NCBI GenBank assembly: GCA_937895705.1
Contig: CALBKM010000029.1
Coordinates: 62,001 to 126,000, forward strand
From: an uncultured Clostridia bacterium
GTDB taxonomy: Bacteria > Bacillota > Clostridia > Lachnospirales > Lachnospiraceae
Reading direction: 5' to 3'
Length of the DNA stretch: 64,000 nucleotides
Positions 24,791 to 34,024 of this stretch are shown here, piece after piece. The first letter of the stretch is position 1, and each line of letters opens with the position of its first letter. Made by a program: the position numbers and the translations under genes. Under the pieces are notes generated by a model. The model was not told the DNA's origin and did not search any database. It saw nothing but the letters and a program-made list of their open reading frames with translations.

Positions 24791-25516
24791 TTATTTCTTC
24801 TGAATTCCCTGGGTAAACATGTAGCTTCCGATACCTACCGCTATGGTCAGATTCAGGGAATCCACATCCGGAGTCTGCGGAATAATAATGCTCTGTCCGT
24901 AGGAAGCGAACACCTCCGGAAGTCCCGTGGCTTCGTTTCCGAAGACAAGAGAAAAAAGCTTCGGCTTCGGCACATCGGATACGGTCAACTGACGCTCTCC
25001 CGTCAACATAAAGCAGAACACTTCATGATTCGGAAAGTCTTTACGATACTCCGAAAAATCTTCGTAATACTTATGACGTAACCGGAACAACGCCCCCATA
25101 GACGCCCGTACCGCCTTCGGGTGAAAAGAATCCACTCCGGGGGCTATAATCGCAATATCATAGATCCCCATTGCCGCCGCGGTACGTAAAATCGTACCGA
25201 GATTGCCCATATTGCTTGGATTTACCAGTACAATATGAGGCGCATCTTTTTTTAATTCTTCCGTATACTTATCAAACACACCGATAACAAAGCAGTTTTC
25301 TTTATCGGAAAGTCGCGCAATCTGTTTATCCGCAATCGTCACAGGAATATTATGCTTCCCGCACAACTCATCTATGGTAGCTTTTTCCGGAAACGTGGAA
25401 TGTACCAACACCTCCCGTACCGCTCTCGGACGGCATTTTAACAGTTCAATGGTCGGAAACGCGCCTAACGTATAGGAATAGTCCACCCCTTTTTTATATG
25501 GTTTAACCGGTTCCAT
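24791..25516 (-). CDS. TrmH/SpoU-family RNA 2'-O-methyltransferase
   Basis: 241-aa SPOUT methyltransferase. Motifs: IVLVNPSNMGNLGTILRTAAAMG (motif 1), FSLVFGNEATGLPEVF (motif 2) and IIIPQTPDVDSLNLTIAVGIG (motif 3). It would methylate ribose in rRNA or tRNA; the target nucleotide is unknown. The ATG directly abuts the stop of the upstream gene (TAAATG), with its ribosome binding site inside that gene, so translation is coupled. Confidence 0.88.
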   Translation of the reverse strand: MEPVKPYKKGVDYSYTLGAFPTIELLKCRPRAVREVLVHSTFPEKATIDELCGKHNIPVTIADKQIARLSDKENCFVIGVFDKYTEELKKDAPHIVLVNPSNMGNLGTILRTAAAMGIYDIAIIAPGVDSFHPKAVRASMGALFRLRHKYYEDFSEYRKDFPNHEVFCFMLTGERQLTVSDVPKPKLFSLVFGNEATGLPEVFASYGQSIIIPQTPDVDSLNLTIAVGIGSYMFTQGIQKK

Positions 25517-26275
25517 TTATACCTCCCGACAACTTCCCGCAAAGCGCTTGAATTCCTCAATCATCTTCGCCTTCCATGCATCATCGCCGCCACTCTTTCT
25601 CAAAACCAATTCACAGCCCAAAAGCTCAGACTCTCCGAGTTGTTTCAAATACGTGATACGATATTTTTTCGGAGTTTCAAATAAATACGCATGGGTAAAT
25701 ACCGGATGGTCCACGGTCATAAGCTTCGAACGGCTCGGAACACTGTCATAACGGGTATAAGCCGCCTTGGCACCACTTTCCTTTATCTCACAGTCAAACT
25801 CTCCTGCGATAGAAAAACATAGCATGGCATCATACTCGTAATTCACCAGATTTCCGTAACCATATGCCTGATGAATCTCGGCAGCACCGCTGTTACCTTC
25901 ATCTAAAAATCCGGCATCCTTCGGAATCAGGTAGGAATAAGTCTTTTCGTTCAGACACGTAAATTCACCTCTTTCACCATCTTCTGCCGGAACGGTCAGT
26001 GCACACTCCGCATCTGCGATTTCAATTGCTGACAATGCACCGGTTTCTGCCGTTGCCGGCTTAGCGGACCTACCGTCAGCCCCCGAAGCATTTGCCGTAG
26101 CGGATACTTCAGTCTTCTCGTTGTCCGGCATAAATTCCGCCTTGATTTCTTTACCGAAATTCTTTAACTCTTCTCCGATATTTGCCTCTTTGACATCTTC
26201 CTTGATGTCTTCATAAGATTCCTTTACCTCTTTGGCTACATCCTTAATAAATCCTCTTAACATATCCTTCCACAT
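25517..26275 (-). CDS. Hypothetical protein with N-terminal charged helix
   Basis: 252 aa, not recognised. Residues 1-50 form a highly charged amphipathic helix (KDVAKEVKESYEDIKEDVKE), then an Ala/Gly/Ser-rich spacer, then a beta-rich domain with FTCLNEKTYSYLIPKDAGFL and a C-terminal helix with DDAWKAKMIEEFKRF. No signal peptide or membrane segment. It has a good AGGAGG site and shares an mRNA with the SpoU methyltransferase, which starts at its stop codon. Function unknown. Confidence 0.65.
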   Translation of the reverse strand: MWKDMLRGFIKDVAKEVKESYEDIKEDVKEANIGEELKNFGKEIKAEFMPDNEKTEVSATANASGADGRSAKPATAETGALSAIEIADAECALTVPAEDGERGEFTCLNEKTYSYLIPKDAGFLDEGNSGAAEIHQAYGYGNLVNYEYDAMLCFSIAGEFDCEIKESGAKAAYTRYDSVPSRSKLMTVDHPVFTHAYLFETPKKYRITYLKQLGESELLGCELVLRKSGGDDAWKAKMIEEFKRFAGSCREV

Positions 26276-26322
26276 AATTTATCCTCCTGTTTTTTGTCCC
26301 TCTTGATATGAATAAACCTATT

Positions 26323-27207
26323 TTACTTTTCCGAACAGTTTTCCACCAGTTCCTTCCGAATTAACTCCACCATAATGCTCGTATTCAGCCGAAACGCATT
26401 CACCGGATAGGTCGGTATAACATTGTCCTTATAGAACCGGTCTTTATAATATTCGATACCGTCCTCCACCGTACCTCCTGCTTTATAGAGCGCAACAATC
26501 TTCTCTGCCGTATCTCTGAACGTCCACTCAGCATTGTTAAGAAAACGTTGTGTTTCCGCCTTGTCTACTACACCGTAATGCGGCAAAAGCATATAGTCGA
26601 TATCCATCGTCTTTACCTTTTCAAACGCATCCAGTGACATCTGATAGCCCACCAAAAAAAACGGTAGATAAGTATCATTTCCGAAATACACTCCCAAGGT
26701 CTCGGAACCCAGTAAAAGCTTCTTCTCCCGCAAATAAAAAGCAATGGAATCTTTTGTATGTCCCGGCAGACTCACCACCGAAAAGGTCATGTCCCCGCAC
26801 TGAATCGTATCGCCGTCGTTTACGGTTACATCCACCCGAAGCTCATCAATTAAATCCTCATATTCCGTGACACCGCAGGTCTCCGCATATTTCCGGTCCA
26901 AATCCCGCATTATCGCTCTGGCCGTCGGTTTGGCAAAAATCTTAGCAGCATATTCTCCCGCCACCACGACAGCCCCCGGATAATACTTTGACACATAGGG
27001 TGCACCCACCACATGGTCATAATGAGAATGACTCAAAAAAATATAATCCAGCTTACGCTCACCTAAAAACTCCTTTACCTTCTCCGCCATCTGATAGCCG
27101 GTAAATGCAAAACTGGTATCAAACAAAATTGATGTTTTTCCGTCATCCAGCAAAAAACCGCTGTCGCCCGGTAAAATCCGTACATCCGTAACCTTAATAT
27201 CTAACAT
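26323..27207 (-). CDS. MBL-fold metallohydrolase
   Basis: 294-aa cytoplasmic metallo-beta-lactamase fold protein. The metal site HSHYDH (HxHxDH) lies near residue 60, with SLPGHTKDSIAFYL and a late LLPHYG providing further ligands. The fold covers glyoxalase II, lactonases and quorum-type hydrolases, and the substrate is not readable from sequence. The start uses AAGG-type spacing. It is separate from the Ktr genes by about 30 bp and may be co-transcribed with them. Confidence 0.8.
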   Translation of the reverse strand: MLDIKVTDVRILPGDSGFLLDDGKTSILFDTSFAFTGYQMAEKVKEFLGERKLDYIFLSHSHYDHVVGAPYVSKYYPGAVVVAGEYAAKIFAKPTARAIMRDLDRKYAETCGVTEYEDLIDELRVDVTVNDGDTIQCGDMTFSVVSLPGHTKDSIAFYLREKKLLLGSETLGVYFGNDTYLPFFLVGYQMSLDAFEKVKTMDIDYMLLPHYGVVDKAETQRFLNNAEWTFRDTAEKIVALYKAGGTVEDGIEYYKDRFYKDNVIPTYPVNAFRLNTSIMVELIRKELVENCSEK

Positions 27208-27240
27208 CTTGTCGCCTTCTTTACCCCAAAATGATTCTAT

Positions 27241-27891
27241 TTATTTCAGTTTATTTAACTTTGCCGTATTCCCGATAACTATCAACTTCATAGCTCCGGA
27301 AAGCGGGTCCTCCGGATTAATGTTAGTGGAAACATCCTTTCCCTGCGTAATTGCCACCACATTGATGCCGTACTTTTTTCTTAGACTTAATTCAATCAGC
27401 GTCTTTCCTTCCCATTCCGGACGAACACTCAGTTCCACCATGGAAACATCCCGGGATAATTCGATAATATCCATAAACCCGGAACTGAGAAGATTTTTTG
27501 CCAAACGGATACCGGACTCCGACTCCGGCAGCACAACCTGATCGGCACCTACCTTACTCAAAATTTTGCAATTCATTTCACTGGAACACTTTACAATGAC
27601 TGTCCCAACCCCGGCTTCCTTACAAAGCATGGTTGCCATCACACTGGCTTCCAATGCACTTGCCATCGAAATAACCACCACATCCATATTCGAAATTCCC
27701 AATTGTTTTATCACTTCCGGATCAGTTACATCTGCACATTTACAATATGGAATCTCTACACTTGCCGCATTTACCACTTCTTCATCGTTATCTACCGCCA
27801 GTACTTCCGCACCGCAATCTACAAACTCTTTTGCTACTGCTTTTCCGTATCTGCCGAGTCCGAATACCGCATAATTCAAATTAGTTTTCAT
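27241..27891 (-). CDS. ktrA: Potassium uptake regulatory subunit KtrA
   Basis: 216-aa cytoplasmic RCK protein. N-terminal Rossmann domain NYAVFGLGRYGKAVAKEFV with the nucleotide-binding Asp in VLAVDNDEE, and a C-terminal RCK_C domain (VRPEWEGKTLIELSLRKKYGINVVAI). Rings of KtrA gate KtrB in response to ATP/ADP or c-di-AMP. It directly follows ktrB on the same strand with ~20 bp between. Confidence 0.92.
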   Translation of the reverse strand: MKTNLNYAVFGLGRYGKAVAKEFVDCGAEVLAVDNDEEVVNAASVEIPYCKCADVTDPEVIKQLGISNMDVVVISMASALEASVMATMLCKEAGVGTVIVKCSSEMNCKILSKVGADQVVLPESESGIRLAKNLLSSGFMDIIELSRDVSMVELSVRPEWEGKTLIELSLRKKYGINVVAITQGKDVSTNINPEDPLSGAMKLIVIGNTAKLNKLK

Positions 27892-27911
27892 ATTCTAATC
27901 CTCCGTCACAG

Positions 27912-29267
27912 TTACCCGACACTGATTTCTTCGGTCGGATTCTTAATGATGTTTTGTTTTCTTTTTTTCGTATTAAATGCTATCACAAGCGAAATCGGAC
28001 CAATGCGTCCCAAATACATCGTAACGATAATAATCAACTTCCCCCAGAAATTCAACGACGCCGTCAGATTTCTGGAGAGACCTACCGTTGCTGTTGCACT
28101 GAAGGTTTCGTACATCACATCCAGGGCAGGAGCACCGGACACCGCAGCCAACAATACGGTAGATACAAAAGCAATTATAAAGGACATACTTACTACCGCA
28201 ACCGCTTTCCCTATCGCCTGTTTGGAAATTGTGCGTCGAAAAAGCACCGTTTCTTCATTGTTTCTTATTACCGCAAAAGCAGAAATCAGTAAAATTGTGA
28301 TGGTCACCGTCTTTACACCGCCTGCGGTTCCTACCGGCGAACCGCCGATAAACATCAAAAATATCGAAACAATGGCAGATGCATCCGTCAGATTCTGCTG
28401 CGGAACCGTTGCAAATCCTGCAGTACGCGTTGTCACAGACTGGAACAAAGCAGCCTGTATTTTTCCGAGCAACGAGAAATTACCAATAGTCTGCGGATTC
28501 CGGTATTCAAACAGAAAAAACAATACGGCACCCGACAAAAGCAAAATCCCGGTAGCCGAAAGGGCAATCTTACTATGCAACGTAAGATTTTTAAAACACT
28601 GAAGCTTCTGTTTCTTAAAATTCTTTATTACCCGGAGAATATCCCACCAAACAATATAGCCGAGACCACCGAGAATAATCAACATACTTGTTACAAAATT
28701 AATCATGGGATGTAACACATAGCCACATAAGCTGTCCTCGCCGATGACATCCATTCCCGCATTGCAAAAGGCGGAAACCGCATTAAAAATCGATATCCAG
28801 ATACCTTTTACACCGTATTCTGGTACAAACACCGTCATATAGAGAATCGCACCGGTTCCTTCTACCGCTAAGGTCCCGATTAATACTTTCTTCAGAAATT
28901 TTACAATTCCGGACAAAGAATTTAAATTGAATGCGTCCTGAATTAACATGCGGTCGCCTAACCCCATCTTTTTATGCAAACCAATCATGAACCCTGACAA
29001 AATCGTAATGATACCCAGTCCGCCGATTTGAATTAAAATCAATATTACAAGTTGTCCGAACCAACTCCATGCGGAAGCCGTAGACACCGTTACAAGCCCT
29101 GTTACACAAACAGATGTCGTCGCAGTAAACAGAGCATCCGTATAAGACACTGATGTTCCGTCGGCGGAGGCAAACGGTAACACAAGTAATACACTTCCGA
29201 CCAATATTGCGAATAGAAAGCTTAGCAGAATCATTTGTGTTGTAGAAAGCCGAAATCTTTTTTTCAT
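27912..29267 (-). CDS. ktrB: Potassium transporter membrane subunit KtrB
   Basis: 451-aa polytopic membrane protein of the Trk/Ktr/HKT superfamily, with four M-P-M repeats. Filter-region segments: TTSVCVTGLVTV, AVSAFCNAGMDV, VTTRTAGFATVP and ATVGLSRNL. It imports K+ with Na+ coupling and works with KtrA downstream. The ktrB-ktrA order is standard. Confidence 0.93.
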   Translation of the reverse strand: MKKRFRLSTTQMILLSFLFAILVGSVLLVLPFASADGTSVSYTDALFTATTSVCVTGLVTVSTASAWSWFGQLVILILIQIGGLGIITILSGFMIGLHKKMGLGDRMLIQDAFNLNSLSGIVKFLKKVLIGTLAVEGTGAILYMTVFVPEYGVKGIWISIFNAVSAFCNAGMDVIGEDSLCGYVLHPMINFVTSMLIILGGLGYIVWWDILRVIKNFKKQKLQCFKNLTLHSKIALSATGILLLSGAVLFFLFEYRNPQTIGNFSLLGKIQAALFQSVTTRTAGFATVPQQNLTDASAIVSIFLMFIGGSPVGTAGGVKTVTITILLISAFAVIRNNEETVLFRRTISKQAIGKAVAVVSMSFIIAFVSTVLLAAVSGAPALDVMYETFSATATVGLSRNLTASLNFWGKLIIIVTMYLGRIGPISLVIAFNTKKRKQNIIKNPTEEISVG

Positions 29268-29279
29268 ACAAATAACCTC

Positions 29280-30434
29280 TTATTTTTTGGATCCTTTCAG
29301 CGCATCCAATATCATTTTTGCCAATTTCTTGGCATCCAATTCCCCGTCCGTTGTTCCCAAAATCTTCTTTGCCTTATCAAGAACTTCGTTAGAAAACTTG
29401 GACTCCAGAACTTTTTTTACCCAGTCAATATCCTGAAAACTCTTCTTCCCGAGATAAATCTGCTCAAATATGTAAATGGTTCCTTCCCCCAAAGCAGCCA
29501 CGATACTTCCCGCAATCACCGCATTTAACACACTGGCACCGATGTTCAGCCCCGGAATGCTCTTTAACGCAGAAATCAACGCTCTGGCAGCGGCACTGAC
29601 CGTTCCCACCTCTACAATAGAATTAAACAACTGTTTTGATTTCTCATCATTTTTTACACCGTATATCCGTGCAATGGCGTTCACTTCCGCCAGTTCCAAC
29701 GGGGATAAAATCAACGCATCCGCCACAGGAATCGGCACAGCACCCACAATAACCGCCGAAGTCGTAGAAACGCCTACAACTCCCTGAGCCAAATAACGTC
29801 TCCTGGATAATTTATAATTCGCCAAATCATAGGTTCCGGCCTGAACTCCTTCCGGCATCAGTTCATTCGTCGCATCAATCAAATCCGTAATGCCCTCCGG
29901 CGGCGCAAAGGCTGTCTCGTTTAGCTCATAGGTGGCTGCAACCACCGGGATAATCTTCTTTAAATTCCGCCCGTACTTCTTCTGGGAAGCAAAGGCCTTC
30001 TGTACCATTTCAATATTTTCCGCACGCTCCGTCACGGAATAGGACTTGGTAATTACCACAATAACCGGCACACTCTTCCAAAGATCAGTGGCCCTGGCCA
30101 AGCTTTGAATCGCCTTCGGAAACAGTTTACGGGACGTGCCGTCCACGCAGAACCAGATGACATTAATCTGATTGTCTTCTTTTCCCTCTTTTGCACAATT
30201 CTTTGACCAGGACTGCACTGCACGAATCGCCGTCCGCTCCTTTAAAAAGGTCGGTTCAAAGCCGATGGTATCAATCACTCGGAACGGAAGCTCTTCACTC
30301 TCGTAAATCTCCAAATCCTTCGTGGTACCGCTGATACCATACCCGGCCAATGCCCGTTCTTCCCCTAACACCGCATTGATTAACGTGGACTTTCCAACAC
30401 CGGAATTGCCGATTACCAACACATTTCCTCTCAT
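29280..30434 (-). CDS. P-loop GTPase with C-terminal DUF697-like hydrophobic domain
   Basis: 384 aa. G1 VIGNSGVGKSTLINA (residues ~6-20), G2 SGTTKDLE, G3 VIDTIGF, G4-like VVITKSY (TKS in place of NKxD). The C-terminal third contains two hydrophobic stretches (GVVGVSTTSAVIVGAVPIPVADALILSP region and NIGASVLNAVIAG region) typical of DUF697 proteins, which associate with membranes. Possible role: envelope stress or membrane dynamics; not assigned. It precedes ktrB by ~12 bp, so it may share that transcript. Confidence 0.8.
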   Translation of the reverse strand: MRGNVLVIGNSGVGKSTLINAVLGEERALAGYGISGTTKDLEIYESEELPFRVIDTIGFEPTFLKERTAIRAVQSWSKNCAKEGKEDNQINVIWFCVDGTSRKLFPKAIQSLARATDLWKSVPVIVVITKSYSVTERAENIEMVQKAFASQKKYGRNLKKIIPVVAATYELNETAFAPPEGITDLIDATNELMPEGVQAGTYDLANYKLSRRRYLAQGVVGVSTTSAVIVGAVPIPVADALILSPLELAEVNAIARIYGVKNDEKSKQLFNSIVEVGTVSAAARALISALKSIPGLNIGASVLNAVIAGSIVAALGEGTIYIFEQIYLGKKSFQDIDWVKKVLESKFSNEVLDKAKKILGTTDGELDAKKLAKMILDALKGSKK

Positions 30435-30499
30435 AAAACCACCTTATCCTTTCGTATTATAAAAAACTCTCCTCAGAACCTCCATCCCGCCTTCTCGTG

Positions 30500-30970
30500 T
30501 TACACAATTTCGGTTCCGCACTTTTCCTTTAAGAACGCTGCAATCTGTGCGGTAATCTCAGACTCCTTCGCTCTGTCCGTATCGGAACCGCAAACATACA
30601 TCAGATATTTCTTCTTTCCCTCTAATTTCAACGTCACGATTCCACGACCCTTTCTATACTTAAACTTACCGCTGTTCTTGCAATCCAAAAGTTGCTGGTA
30701 AGAAATTCGCAAACCTTCCTTTTTGTAATTATTCAAATAAATATAGGTATCATAATACAACGTATAGGAGGCACTTACAATATCGTACATGTTTCCGACC
30801 AGTCGTTTTGCCGCCGCCAGATTCTCCAGGAAATTCAGCTCTCGGCCCTTAAAAATAACATCTTCTTCCGGCTCCTCCATCTGATAATTTTCAATAAACT
30901 TCTTGTCCTTCTTCTCTGCTCGGTCCATCGCCCAACGAAACAACAGCTTCTGCAAAATCTTTTCTAACAT
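30500..30970 (-). CDS. Hypothetical cytoplasmic protein
   Basis: 156 aa from MLEKILQKLLFRW (GAGGAGAG at 6 nt). Very basic N-terminus (RAEKKDKKFIENYQ), then a region with YDIVSASYTLYYDTYIYLNN and a C-terminal KYLMYVCGSDTDRAKESEI part. No membrane segment or known motif. It lies 66 bp upstream of the DUF697 GTPase on the same strand. Function unknown. Confidence 0.6.
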   Translation of the reverse strand: MLEKILQKLLFRWAMDRAEKKDKKFIENYQMEEPEEDVIFKGRELNFLENLAAAKRLVGNMYDIVSASYTLYYDTYIYLNNYKKEGLRISYQQLLDCKNSGKFKYRKGRGIVTLKLEGKKKYLMYVCGSDTDRAKESEITAQIAAFLKEKCGTEIV

Positions 30971-31040
30971 AACGACTCTCCTCAACTTTTGTTTTCTTAA
31001 CAAAACAAATTATACCATCTGTTTCGTTATTCGACAAGTA

Positions 31041-32207
31041 CTACATTCCTAACATCATCATTAGCTCATAGGCTGCACTCACAACCGGTGGACGCTTTAC
31101 ACTGCCGACCTGAACCGCCTTCGGGTTTGATACTACCAACCTTTTTTGATAACCGAGCTCGTTATAGTAATGCCGCAATTCTCTTCGATATTGTGCGTAT
31201 TCCTCCAATGCCTCCTCCATCCGCTCCTTTTGTTCTCTTCGTTCTTTCAGTTCTCGTTCTTCTTGCATTTTTTGAATTTTTCGTTGAGCTTTATCATATT
31301 CCATGGAAAACCTTAACTTCTCCTCCGGCCAAATCCGCGCGCAGCTTCCATTAAGCGCATCCAGGATTTCTGTCCATGTCTGAAGTTCCCCGTATTCTTT
31401 CATACTGCTTCGGTTCTCCATAAGCCAATCCTTTAACAATTCCCACGACGCTTCCGAAAGCATAATGCTCCAATTCTTTTTGCTATCAAAATTATCGTTA
31501 TAGGAAATATTGTCAAATCCGATTTTCACAATACCGGTAGCGGTACGCTCCATCATACCGCAAACTTCAAAGGAAGCATAGATTTTCCCTGCATATTGAC
31601 ATGATACCAAATTCGGATACTTTTTATAATACTCCTCTGCTAAAGCATTATATCTTACTACATCTGTTTCACTTTGCAAAAGCACCTTCCCGCCCCGACC
31701 TTCGTCTCCCGGTCGCATCACATAGGAAATACCGGTACCCGCATGTGTCCCGATATAATATCCCGCAAGTTTTTCTTCCGGAATTTTTTTCACACCTATC
31801 GCCTCTGCCAATCCTTGCTCCAGTTCAGCAGTTACCGGAATCGCATCATACCAGGCTCCTCCCACAATCTCACTGATCATCACCCGTGTTCCCGTCTTTT
31901 CATCTGTTCTGATTTTCAAATCATCCACAGAAAACACGCCCGCGCTTTCTCCGTCAATCAAAATCCGAAGACCTCCTTTCCCGTTTTCCGGTTCCGGTAC
32001 AAAGGAATAATGCTCCGTAGAAACCTCTCGAAACCTCGAAACATTTAACGGGTTTATGGTTGCCTCTAAGGACGATTCGCACCGTTCCAAGGCTTTTTTA
32101 TAAATGAACTCCGAAATTTCCTTCTCTGCTCCCTTCTTCGAGAACAACACACCTGATTTTGTATTGTAATAATATCCACCGATGATTCCGACTCCGCTTA
32201 ACATCAT
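31041..32207 (-). CDS. Hypothetical protein with coiled-coil C-terminus
   Basis: 388 aa, not recognised. The N-terminal part starts MMLSGVGIIGGYYYNTKSGVLFS without a cleavable signal. The middle has a mixed alpha/beta region, and residues ~320-370 form a Glu/Arg/Lys-rich helix (KIQKMQEERELKERREQKER), probably a coiled coil. The next upstream gene (32354-33148) has a similar charged helix, and the two may be functionally linked although a terminator separates them. The start follows AAGGCGG. Confidence 0.6.
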   Translation of the reverse strand: MMLSGVGIIGGYYYNTKSGVLFSKKGAEKEISEFIYKKALERCESSLEATINPLNVSRFREVSTEHYSFVPEPENGKGGLRILIDGESAGVFSVDDLKIRTDEKTGTRVMISEIVGGAWYDAIPVTAELEQGLAEAIGVKKIPEEKLAGYYIGTHAGTGISYVMRPGDEGRGGKVLLQSETDVVRYNALAEEYYKKYPNLVSCQYAGKIYASFEVCGMMERTATGIVKIGFDNISYNDNFDSKKNWSIMLSEASWELLKDWLMENRSSMKEYGELQTWTEILDALNGSCARIWPEEKLRFSMEYDKAQRKIQKMQEERELKERREQKERMEEALEEYAQYRRELRHYYNELGYQKRLVVSNPKAVQVGSVKRPPVVSAAYELMMMLGM

Positions 32208-32239
32208 ATACTACCGCCTTTCCGTAAAGAAATTACTAT

Positions 32240-32284
32240 AGAATAAAGCGTCTATTCTCAATCCTTCCATTGAAAACAGACGCT
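32240..32284 (-). terminator. Intrinsic terminator of the 32354-33148 gene
   Basis: Long hairpin on the minus strand: AGCGTCT/AGACGCT (32247-32253 with 32278-32284), continued inward by TTTTCAAT/ATTGAGAA, 6-nt loop. TTTATTCTAT follows. Confidence 0.8.
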
Positions 32285-32353
32285 CTCCGTAGCTCCTATA
32301 CCATGTTATTTCACATCTTCATAATTGCGAATCCTTGGCAAAGCCGTGAAAAC

Positions 32354-33148
32354 TTATCCCTTAAAATCAATGACTGTCCCCAACCCCTTCTCAGCATCGG
32401 TCCTTGTGGTATCCGAAACAAATAAATAATTAAAATCCTCCACCATTTTTACCAATTCATCGATGGAATCCGCAGAAATAACCTCTTCCTCTATCTCTTT
32501 GGTCTCAAGCCGTTGCTCTTCCCGTTTTTCTTCCAAGCGTTCCCGGCGTTCCTTTTTCTCCGCTTTCTTTTCAGCTTCCTTCTTTTCCGCCTTTTTCTCA
32601 ATTCTACGCTTCTCCAGACGTGCTGCCTGATCATTAAAGGACTTACTCATCACTGCAAAGAAGGAAGTCACTCCGTTGTCCTTCACCTGCACACCAAAGC
32701 CCTTCACATTGGAGAAACGGCCCAACGCCTGTTTTAACTGCGGCAGTTGCTTCTGTGCGGATGCAATCACACCCTCGTACTGCTTGCGGAACTTCTCATC
32801 CTCCGCCATCCGCTCTACCTTCTCCTCATCAATCAAAACCACCATCTTCTGAGGATTCGCAAAACTGCCGGCATTGGCCTTCGCCTGCTCCTTCATATCC
32901 TTACTTACGAGGATAAAATCCATATTCTTGTACTTGGACTTTAACTCCTCGTAATACTTTGCCGCCTTTTCGCTAAGCTTCGGCTGACCGATGGTCTTGC
33001 CATTTACATCCACCTTCTTGCCGGATTCGCTTTCCGTGACAACGCTCAAATTCTTGGCCTCATTTGCTTCTTTAGCATCTTTGACATGCTTCGACGCGTA
33101 AGAATTGCCCGCAATATGCATATTACTGAGTATCGATTCAATTCCCAT
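32354..33148 (-). CDS. Uncharacterised protein, possibly DUF6033
   Basis: 264 aa, cytoplasmic, no signal peptide. Diagnostic-looking stretch: KLSEKAAKYYEELKSKYKNM followed by DFILVSKDMKEQAKANAG (residues ~55-95), which I associate from memory with DUF6033 of Lachnospiraceae (not verified). A long Lys/Glu/Arg helix near 180-230 has KKAEKKE-type repeats. The N-terminus MGIESILSNMHIAGNSYASK is rich in small residues. A strong AAGGAGGT site precedes it. Function unknown. Confidence 0.65.
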   Translation of the reverse strand: MGIESILSNMHIAGNSYASKHVKDAKEANEAKNLSVVTESESGKKVDVNGKTIGQPKLSEKAAKYYEELKSKYKNMDFILVSKDMKEQAKANAGSFANPQKMVVLIDEEKVERMAEDEKFRKQYEGVIASAQKQLPQLKQALGRFSNVKGFGVQVKDNGVTSFFAVMSKSFNDQAARLEKRRIEKKAEKKEAEKKAEKKERRERLEEKREEQRLETKEIEEEVISADSIDELVKMVEDFNYLFVSDTTRTDAEKGLGTVIDFKG

Positions 33149-33301
33149 AACACTACCTCCTTGTAGTCTGTGCCGTAAGTCCGTTTACGTGCTTCTCTAT
33201 GAAAATATATCGGATGATTTCCGTAAAATCATAACCTCCGGTTTCGGATTCTCACCTTCCTCTTTTTCTTGACTTCCGATTCCCGATAAACTATACTAAC
33301 C

Positions 33302-33324
33302 TTGTGATTTTCAATATGTCACAA
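33302..33324. promoter_or_regulatory. Dyad and repeated motif upstream of the XRE gene
   Basis: TTGTGA and TCACAA arms separated by 11 bp. The right half (ATATGTCACA, 33314-33323) recurs exactly at 33408-33417, just upstream of the XRE gene promoter. This suggests an operator, perhaps for autoregulation by the XRE protein. Confidence 0.4.
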
Positions 33325-33420
33325 TCTACGAAAGCCCGCAAAAATAGCCAATGTCAAGACATCTTTACAAGGAATCTCCCTCTTTGTAAAGGCCTTTTGA
33401 TAGAAACATATGTCACAGTT

Positions 33421-33429
33421 TGCTACACT
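33421..33429 (+). promoter_or_regulatory. Extended -10 promoter of the XRE regulator
   Basis: TGC+TACACT (33421-33429), an extended -10 element about 15 bp before the AAGGAGG site. A weak TAGAAA is at -35 distance (17 bp). Confidence 0.5.
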
Positions 33430-33450
33430 AAAAGACGAAGGAGGTACCCA

Positions 33451-33879
33451 ATGAACATCGGAACAAAAATCAAAGAAGCCCGCCAGGCACTTAACATCAC
33501 CCAGGAACAGGCAGCCGAACAACTAATGGTCTCCCGTCAGACCATCTCCAGTTGGGAAAACGGCAAATCCTTACCTGACATCGTCAGTGTCATCAAAATG
33601 AGCGAGCTGTACCACTTAAGTTTAGACGAATTATTAAAGGGAGACAAAGACATGATGAAAAAAATCGAGAAAGACACGAAACTTGCAAAAATCCAAAAGA
33701 ACTTTATCCTTGCCGCATGGTGCATCATCGCAATCTATGCTGTTATTGAACTACTTTCCATTTTCTTTAAAGGAACACCGGTTATCGATTTCCTCTCCGG
33801 TGCCGCACCGGGAATATTGCTTGGAGCCAGCTGTCTACTCGGCATTTTAAGCTTGAATAAATTAGAAACAAAAGAATAA
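33451..33879 (+). CDS. XRE-family regulator with C-terminal membrane segments
   Basis: 142 aa from MNIGTKIKEAR (AAGGAGGT 6 nt upstream); the frame opening at 33304 runs through the promoter and is rejected. N-terminal helix-turn-helix (NITQEQAAEQLMVSRQTISSWENGKSLPD, residues ~13-42), then a short linker and two hydrophobic helices (AWCIIAIYAVIELLSIFF and GAAPGILLGASCLLGILSL). It would be a membrane-tethered transcription regulator. The target is not evident; it may bind the repeated ATATGTCACA motif near its own promoter. Confidence 0.85.
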   Translation: MNIGTKIKEARQALNITQEQAAEQLMVSRQTISSWENGKSLPDIVSVIKMSELYHLSLDELLKGDKDMMKKIEKDTKLAKIQKNFILAAWCIIAIYAVIELLSIFFKGTPVIDFLSGAAPGILLGASCLLGILSLNKLETKE

Positions 33880-33892
33880 GTATTCCAATAAA

Positions 33893-33935
33893 CAACAGCC
33901 TGAGGACTTGACTCTCAGGCTGTTGTCTTATTTCT
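33893..33935 (+). terminator. Strong intrinsic terminator of the XRE gene
   Basis: Perfect 12-bp stem CAACAGCCTGAG/CTCAGGCTGTTG with a 9-nt loop, then TCTTATTTCTT. Confidence 0.85.
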
Positions 33936-34024
33936 TATTGCATACTTCTTAAAACTGACATCCTCCGGCATATCAACACCCAGAAGAGACTGTCCCTTCC
34001 AGCAACCACCCTTGTAAGAGCACA

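Noticed and set aside
33304..33450. 49-codon N-terminal extension of the XRE regulator
   Set aside because: It covers the promoter and operator-like repeats; AAGGAGGT and a typical HTH start are at 33451.
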